A DNA stretch of 5,125 nucleotides, taken from assembly GCA_019689955.1 (NCBI GenBank), contig JADGGM010000280.1:1-5125 (forward strand), in the 5' to 3' direction. This DNA comes from Gemmatimonadaceae bacterium (GTDB taxonomy: Bacteria; Gemmatimonadota; Gemmatimonadetes; Gemmatimonadales; Gemmatimonadaceae). The stretch's first letter is position 1. Every line of letters begins with the position of its first letter. The translations under genes and the position numbers were made by a program. The notes beneath the pieces are model-generated. The model did no database searches. It saw nothing but the letters and a program-made list of their open reading frames with translations, and was not told the origin of the DNA. This document shows, one piece after another, positions 1-3,359 of this stretch.

Positions 1-11
1 CTCCCGCGCAA

Positions 12-37
12 GGCCCGCGGGCCCCGCGCCGGCGCGG
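12..37. repeat. Two abutting perfect GC palindromes
   Basis: A 12-bp perfect palindrome (GGCCCGCGGGCC, 12-23) is directly followed by a 14-bp perfect palindrome (CCGCGCCGGCGCGG, 24-37). Both are all G/C. They could be the foot of a terminator for a gene left of the window or a protein-binding site, but there is no T-run, and palindromes arise readily in such GC-rich DNA. The palindromy is directly visible; no function is assigned. Confidence 0.45.
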
Positions 38-38
38 C

Positions 39-61
39 GGGCGGGGGGGGGCGGGGGCGGG
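39..61 (+). other. Potential G-quadruplex motif
   Basis: Four G-tracts (3, 9, 5 and 3 G's) are separated by single C's on the plus strand. This matches the usual G3+N1-7 pattern with one-base loops, the arrangement expected to form the most stable parallel quadruplexes. It lies about 120 bases upstream of the small gene starting at 183, on that gene's coding strand, so it could affect its transcription or the leader of its mRNA. Whether it folds in the cell is unknown. Confidence 0.5.
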
Positions 62-169
62 CAGCTCAGCTCGGCGAGTCACGCTAATGCGATCGCGCAC
101 GACACGCAAGCAGCACCGCCTTGCCTTCGCCCCCCGCGCCCGCCCATCATCAAGCAGCAGTCCCTCGTC

Positions 170-177
170 GGAGGAGG
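170..177 (+). promoter_or_regulatory. Strong Shine-Dalgarno for the gene at 183
   Basis: GGAGGAGG ends five bases before the ATG at 183. It is the best ribosome-binding site in this part of the window. It decides the start of the small gene: the in-frame ATG at 87 has no comparable site, and the 32 residues it would add are a basic, serine-rich stretch of non-coding character. Confidence 0.8.
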
Positions 178-182
178 TCCTC

Positions 183-479
183 ATGCAGATCGCAGCCGCG
201 CACATCACCGCCGAACGCCCAGTACCGCCCACCACGCCGATCCCCACGACGCCTCCCGTACCGGCACCCGTCCCACCGTACGCGATGCCGGAGGTGCACG
301 TCCGTCCACCGATGGTGTACGTCGAGCCGAAATGGGCGTACAAGCACCTCGGGTGCCCCATCGGCGAGACGCTCCCCGAGGACGAGCTGAACGCGCTCGG
401 CCGCGACGGCTGGGAGCTCACCGGCGTGTACGCCGATGCGACCTCAGTGCACTTCTACTTCAAGCGCATCGTCGACTGA
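183..479 (+). CDS. Small proline-rich protein with DUF4177-like C-terminus
   Basis: This gene encodes a 98-residue protein of unknown function. Residues 13-43 are a low-complexity Pro/Thr/Val stretch with no membrane segment or signal peptide. Residues about 49-98 form a compact domain with the hallmarks of the DUF4177 family: an aromatic start (KWAYKHL), a Leu-rich helix with a conserved-looking LNALGRDGWEL turn (residues 69-79), and a closing strand ending FYFKR. Proteins of this family are about 50-100 residues, so the length is normal. The start at 183 is chosen for the strong Shine-Dalgarno just upstream. An ATG at 87 would lengthen it to 130 residues but lacks such a site. The gene stands alone: the following DNA is pseudogene debris on the other strand, and the permease remnant's open frame overlaps its last codons. 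The DUF4177 call rests on pattern recognition; the gene itself looks real from its ribosome-binding site and codon use. Confidence 0.75.
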   Translation: MQIAAAHITAERPVPPTTPIPTTPPVPAPVPPYAMPEVHVRPPMVYVEPKWAYKHLGCPIGETLPEDELNALGRDGWELTGVYADATSVHFYFKRIVD

Positions 480-827
480 GCTTGCCCGCCGGACGCGCGC
501 CACGCGGGTACGGAGCGCGTTCGCCCTGCCGTACGAGAAGTAGATCGCGAGCCCCACGACGAGCCAGATCACCAGCCGCAGCCACGTCTCCAGCGGCAGC
601 CCCGCCATCTGCGCGAAGCAGGTCAGCGCCCCGAGCGCCGGCACCCACGGCAGCCCCGGCGTGCGGATGGATCCGCCCGAACACCGGCGGGAGGAGCCCG
701 TCGATCGCGGGCGACGCCAGGATCCCGACCGGCATGTCCTTCTGCGGGTTCTTCGCCTCCTGCGCCGCCGTCGACACCGCGTCGAACCCGATGAAGGCGA
801 AGAAGATCACCCCCGCCCCGCGCCGCG
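444..827 (-). pseudogene. APC-family amino-acid permease remnant, deleted and frameshifted
   Basis: Read on the minus strand, the frame open at 810 begins GVIFFAFIGFDAVSTAAQEA and continues KNPQKDMPVGILAS, a diagnostic stretch of APC-superfamily cationic/general amino-acid permeases (YfnA/CAT type, transmembrane segment 6-7 region). It then jumps at about 705-714 to DGLLPPVFGRIHPHAG, which in intact relatives lies well over 100 residues further on. At about 645-660 it jumps again and changes frame to PGLPWVPALGALTCF, then LETWLRLVIWLVVGLAIYF and SYGRANALR, the usual C-terminal end of these transporters. The N-terminal half is missing, the two internal pieces are gone and the frame is broken, so perhaps 120 of about 480 residues survive. 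The gene cannot make a working transporter. The second frame runs to a stop at 444, overlapping the 3' end of the convergent small gene, although the native permease end was probably near 480. The left and right edges are approximate. Confidence 0.85.
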
Positions 828-1075
828 TGGGCGCTCCTCGCCGGCGCCGCGGACAATCTCCAGTCGGCGCTCACCACCGCGCTCACCCCCGTCACGCACG
901 GCAAGGCGACGACGCCGTACGAGATCCTCCCCTCCCCCGCGATCCTCGCCCCAGCGTCGTCCGGCGACCCGTTCCCGGCTCCGCTCCACGGCGCGGACCC
1001 GCGCGACGACGCGACGCGCTACGCCTTCCGCCTCGATTTCCGCGACCACTCCTTCGCCGCCGCGGGCGCCGCGCC
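828..1075 (+). pseudogene. Unrecognised coding-like fragment without start
   Basis: The plus-strand frame beginning TGG at 828 reads WALLAGAADNLQSALTTALT and later TPYEILPSPAILAPASSGD and DATRYAFRLDFRDHSFAAAG. Nearly every codon ends in G or C, with a balanced residue mix (Asp, Tyr, Phe, Asn present), unlike the Arg/Pro/Ala-rich shadow frames around it. This is what a real coding frame of this genome looks like. The frame opens after a stop at 792-794, which lies inside the antisense permease remnant, and no ATG with a ribosome-binding site is available. After about 1075 its sequence turns into a shadow of the response-regulator frame. It therefore looks like an internal slice of a vanished gene. 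I do not recognise the family. Both ends are estimated from where the coding character starts and stops. Confidence 0.5.
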
Positions 1076-1273
1076 CCCTCCCTCCTGCGCCGCCGCGGCC
1101 AGGTGGCCACACGCGACGAGCTGCTGCAGGACGTGTGGAGGTACGCCTCCGAGGTCATCAGCCGCACCGTGGACACGCACATCGCGGAGCTGCGGCGGAC
1201 GCTGGAGAAGAACCCGGCGGAACCGGAGCACATCCTGACGATTCGGAAGGCGGGGTATCGGATGCAGATGTGA
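1076..1273 (+). pseudogene. OmpR/PhoB-type response regulator, C-terminal fragment
   Basis: The last 65 codons of a winged-helix response regulator are preserved. The fragment reads SLLRRRGQVATRDELLQDVW (end of helix 1 and helix 2), then SRTVDTHIAELRRTLEKNP (recognition helix) and EHILTIRKAGYRMQM (C-terminal beta-hairpin wing) before the TGA. In intact members a receiver domain of about 120 residues with a phosphorylated Asp, a linker and the first beta-strands of the effector domain precede this. None of these is present here: the upstream DNA is an unrelated coding-like fragment in another frame. No sensible start codon with a ribosome-binding site lies near the junction. The frame stays open back to 332, but only across DNA whose sense lies in other frames. 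The fragment lacks the beta-sheet platform and the regulatory domain, so a functional protein is unlikely. No histidine kinase gene is nearby. Confidence 0.85.
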
Positions 1274-1435
1274 GGGGGGAGACAATTCCCGTTCTCGCTG
1301 CTCCTCCAGCGCTCGCCGGCCCTCGGCACCCGACGTATCCTGGCCGTGCGTGCAATGGAATGATGTCGCTCTTCACTCCTGTCGATGTTAGGATGTGCTC
1401 CACGCTCGCCGCGCGCGATCGCCCGTGCCATTCCC
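1274..1435. other. Intergenic stretch, no gene seen
   Basis: No frame here has coding character. Base composition is visibly less GC-rich from about 1340 onward, as is usual just upstream of a promoter. It was searched for a toxin gene that might partner the HTH protein at 1546; no RelE/ParE/HigB-like reading frame or remnant was seen on either strand, and no convincing terminator follows the response-regulator fragment. Confidence 0.6.
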
Positions 1436-1455
1436 TTGACAGACTATTCTGTCAA
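1436..1455. promoter_or_regulatory. Inverted-repeat operator over the -35 box
   Basis: TTGACAGA and TCTGTCAA form a perfect 8-bp inverted repeat around a CTAT spacer. The left arm contains the -35 box and the right arm fills part of the spacer, so a bound protein would block RNA polymerase. A third half-site, TTGACC (1464-1469), overlaps the end of the -10 box; the left edges of the three TTGAC/TGTCAA blocks are 14 bases apart (1436, 1450, 1464). The arrangement fits a dimeric HTH repressor. The XRE protein encoded immediately downstream is the obvious candidate, which would make the operon autoregulated. The repeat is seen directly; the binding partner is inferred. Confidence 0.65.
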
Positions 1456-1464
1456 ACACATAGT
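1436..1464 (+). promoter_or_regulatory. Sigma70-type promoter for the HTH-monooxygenase operon
   Basis: A perfect -35 box TTGACA (1436-1441) is followed after exactly 17 bp by CATAGT (1459-1464), which matches the -10 consensus TATAAT at four of six positions, including the key A at position 2 and T at position 6. Transcription would start near 1470-1472, leaving a leader of about 75 bases before the ATG at 1546. It lies in the most AT-rich part of the window and points at the two-gene operon. The match is strong for such GC-rich DNA, where a chance TTGACA with correct spacing is rare. Confidence 0.75.
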
Positions 1465-1471
1465 TGACCGC

Positions 1472-1497
1472 CGCGCCCGCCGATGCGGACGGGCGCG
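1472..1497 (+). other. Leader hairpin after the predicted transcription start
   Basis: CGCGCCCG (1472-1479) pairs perfectly with CGGGCGCG (1490-1497); two further C-G pairs across a bulged A could close a GATGC loop. The hairpin would form at the very 5' end of the mRNA. It places the in-frame ATG at 1483 in its loop, which argues against that codon being the start of the HTH gene. It might stabilise the transcript end. The GC-rich background makes chance stems common. Confidence 0.35.
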
Positions 1498-1545
1498 CGG
1501 CGGCCGGAGCACCTCGGGCCCTCGAAACCGGATGGGACGTTGCCT

Positions 1546-1899
1546 ATGGCTGGTCACAGAAAGCTCGACGTGCCGGGGGCGCGCATGAGCCGTGAGCGGC
1601 GGGCGCGCGGACGGAACGCGACCGCACGAGCGGCCAAGGCGCGCCGCCGCGGGACGACCGTGGCCGAGCTGTCCCTCGCCGGGCTCCGCCAGGCGCAGCA
1701 CGTCACCCAGGAAACCCTCGCCGCGCGGCTCGCCACCAGCCAGCCGGAAATCTCGAAGATGGAGCACCGGAGCGACATGTACGTGAGCACGCTCCGGCAC
1801 TACGTCGAAGCGCTTGGCGGGGAGCTCGAGATCATCGCCCACCTCCCCCAGGGCGCCGTTCGGATCAACCAGTTCCACGATCCCACGAAATCCGCGTGA
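1546..1899 (+). CDS. XRE-family HTH regulator, HigA-antitoxin-like, without toxin
   Basis: This 117-residue cytoplasmic DNA-binding protein has a basic N-terminal arm (residues 14-37, rich in Arg) followed by a Cro/C1-type helix-turn-helix at about 44-92. Helix 2 is VTQETLAARLA, the recognition helix is around SQPEISKMEHR (65-75), and then comes the signature DMYVSTLRHYVEALGGELEI (78-97). That last block and the ending PQGAVRINQF are typical of HTH proteins annotated as antitoxins of RelE/HigB-type pairs. In those pairs a toxin gene of about 100 codons normally lies next to it, and none is present here. The start at 1546 is preferred because MAGHRKL resembles the usual N-terminus of such proteins and a weak GGGA lies 8 bases upstream. 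An ATG at 1483 falls only about 12 bases after the predicted transcription start and inside a hairpin; the ATG at 1585 is possible. The stop overlaps the monooxygenase start by 4 bp. It probably represses its own promoter through the repeat at 1436-1455. Confidence 0.82.
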   Translation: MAGHRKLDVPGARMSRERRARGRNATARAAKARRRGTTVAELSLAGLRQAQHVTQETLAARLATSQPEISKMEHRSDMYVSTLRHYVEALGGELEIIAHLPQGAVRINQFHDPTKSA

Positions 1900-3272
1900 C
1901 CACACACGACCGCTTCTGCATCATCGGCGCCGGCCCGTCCGGGCTCGCGACGGCCCGCGCCTTCGCGCAGGCCGGCATCCCCTTCGACGTCCTCGAGCGC
2001 CACGCCGACGTGGGCGGGATCTGGGACATCGAGAACGAGCGGACGCCGATGTACGAGAGCGCGCACTTCATCTCCTCTCGCACGCAGTCGGCCTTCGACG
2101 ACTTCCCCATGCCCGAGCACTACGCCGACTACCCCGGGCACCGCGAAATCCTCGCCTACATCCGCGCCTTCGCCGACCACTACGGGCTCCGCGACCACAT
2201 CACGTTCGAGACCACCGTGGACCGCGTCACCCCCGCCGGCGATGCCTGGGACGTGCACCTCGCCTCCGGCGAGGTGCGGCGCTATCGCGGGGTCGTCTGC
2301 GCCGTCGGGCACAACTGGGACCCGATCGTCCCCATCTACCCCGGCCGGTTCGACGCTGAGTCGTACCATTCGTTCTACTACAAGTCGCCCGCGGAGCTCG
2401 TCGGGAAGCGCGTGCTCGTGGTGGGGGCGGGGAACTCCGGGTGCGACATCGCGTGCGACGCCGCCGCCAACGCGGACCGCGCGTTCATCAGCATGCGTCG
2501 CGGCTACTACTTCCTCCCCAAGCACATCTTCGGGCAGCCCACCGACGCCTTCTTCCGCAGCGGGCCGCACCTCCCCGCCTGGCTGGCCCAGCCGCTGCTC
2601 ACCGCGCTGCTGCGCATCCTCGTCGGCGACCTGCGCCGGTACGGCCTCCCCAAGCCCGACCACAAGGTGCTCGAGAGCCACCCGATCGTGAGCTCGCAGC
2701 TCCTCCACTACCTCGCGCACGGCGACGTGACCGCCAAGCCCGACGTGCGCGAGCTGTGCGGCACCACCGTGCGCTTCGCCGACGGGAGCGAAGAGCCGAT
2801 CGATCTCATCATCTACGCCACCGGCTACCGCGCCACGATCCCCTGCCTCGACCCGTCCGTGCTCTCCCTCGAGGCGGGCGCAGCGCCGCTCCTCCTCAAC
2901 GTCTTCCCCGACCGGAAGAACCTCTTCGTCGTCGGCCTCTTCGAGACCGATGGCGGCGCGTACCCCATGGTGAGCCGGCAGGCCGCGCTCATCGCCACGC
3001 TCATCCGCGCCGAGGAACGCGCGCCGGCCGCCGCGCGCTGGTTCCACGAGCTGCGGACCGGGCCGCGCCCCAACCTCACCGGCGGGATCAAGTACCTCGC
3101 CTCGCCGCGCCACAGCATCTACGTGCAATACGACGAGTACATGCACTACACGGCGAAGGTGCTGAAGAAACTGGAGCGGGCCGTGGGCGCCCCGAGCGCC
3201 CCCACGCCCACCGCGCGCTCCAGCGAGCGCCGGACCACCCACGACGCCCCGGCACTCGTCAAGGGAAGCTGA
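1896..3272 (+). CDS. Flavin-containing monooxygenase (class B, FAD/NADPH)
   Basis: This 458-residue soluble enzyme should use NADPH and O2 to form a C4a-hydroperoxyflavin and oxygenate a nitrogen, sulfur or carbonyl substrate. Domains in order: an FAD-binding Rossmann motif GAGPSG (11-16) with downstream GGIWD (40-44); a segment PGRFDAESYHSFYYK (149-163) at the place of the FMO fingerprint FxGxxxHxxxY/F, keeping the His (158) but with a shifted lead-in; the NADPH-binding motif VGAGNSGCDIA (176-186); and the YATGYRATIP motif (307-316) that marks FMO and N-hydroxylating enzymes. Length is normal for bacterial FMOs. The C-terminal 30 residues are Pro/Ser/Thr-rich and probably unordered. The GTG start lies in the GTGA overlap with the regulator's stop; no separate ribosome-binding site is visible, so translation is probably coupled. 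Substrate cannot be read from the sequence: trimethylamine-type FMO, Baeyer-Villiger and N-hydroxylase activities all remain possible. It ends at a strong hairpin. Confidence 0.9.
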   Translation: MTTHDRFCIIGAGPSGLATARAFAQAGIPFDVLERHADVGGIWDIENERTPMYESAHFISSRTQSAFDDFPMPEHYADYPGHREILAYIRAFADHYGLRDHITFETTVDRVTPAGDAWDVHLASGEVRRYRGVVCAVGHNWDPIVPIYPGRFDAESYHSFYYKSPAELVGKRVLVVGAGNSGCDIACDAAANADRAFISMRRGYYFLPKHIFGQPTDAFFRSGPHLPAWLAQPLLTALLRILVGDLRRYGLPKPDHKVLESHPIVSSQLLHYLAHGDVTAKPDVRELCGTTVRFADGSEEPIDLIIYATGYRATIPCLDPSVLSLEAGAAPLLLNVFPDRKNLFVVGLFETDGGAYPMVSRQAALIATLIRAEERAPAAARWFHELRTGPRPNLTGGIKYLASPRHSIYVQYDEYMHYTAKVLKKLERAVGAPSAPTPTARSSERRTTHDAPALVKGS

Positions 3273-3292
3273 CCGCGGTTGGCCGATGGACG

Positions 3293-3327
3293 ACGGGGGG
3301 CGATGCCAAGCCGGCATCGCCCCCCGT
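3293..3327. terminator. Strong bidirectional hairpin between convergent genes
   Basis: A perfect 15-bp stem (3293-3307 with 3313-3327, containing six consecutive G-C pairs) closes an AAGCC loop. It starts about 20 bases after the monooxygenase stop and lies about 30 bases beyond the stop of the convergent FTR1 gene, so one structure can serve both transcripts. There is no real T-run on either side (only TTCTGT after the stem on the plus strand), so it may act as a U-poor intrinsic terminator or mainly protect the 3' ends of the mRNAs. Confidence 0.85.
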
Positions 3328-3333
3328 TCTGTC

Positions 3334-3347
3334 CGTCGTGCACGACG
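3334..3347. repeat. 14-bp perfect palindrome next to the terminator
   Basis: CGTCGTGCACGACG is a perfect palindrome between the terminator hairpin and the FTR1 stop codon. Its left half (ACGACGG on the other strand) also matches 3290-3296 at the foot of the terminator stem, so it could pair with that instead and give an alternative fold. No protein is assigned to it. Confidence 0.4.
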
Positions 3348-3359
3348 CTCTCCTCCGCC

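Noticed and set aside
87..182. Upstream ATG at 87 as the start of the small gene
   Set aside because: It has no ribosome-binding site, and the added residues are a basic, serine-rich run, whereas the ATG at 183 has GGAGGAGG at ideal spacing.
332..1273. A 313-codon plus-strand open frame ending in the response-regulator domain
   Set aside because: Only the last 65 codons have recognisable protein character. The upstream part is Arg/Pro/Ala-rich, antisense to the permease remnant and out of frame with the coding-like fragment at 828-1075.
1274..1435. A hidden toxin gene partnering the HTH protein
   Set aside because: Frames on both strands were read; none shows RelE, ParE or HigB-like blocks or coding composition, and the promoter lies after this stretch.
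1800..3317. A 505-codon minus-strand open frame opposite the monooxygenase
   Set aside because: It is a shadow caused by GC-rich codons on the plus strand: Val/Gly/Ala/Glu-rich with no recognisable domain, while the plus strand has all FMO motifs.
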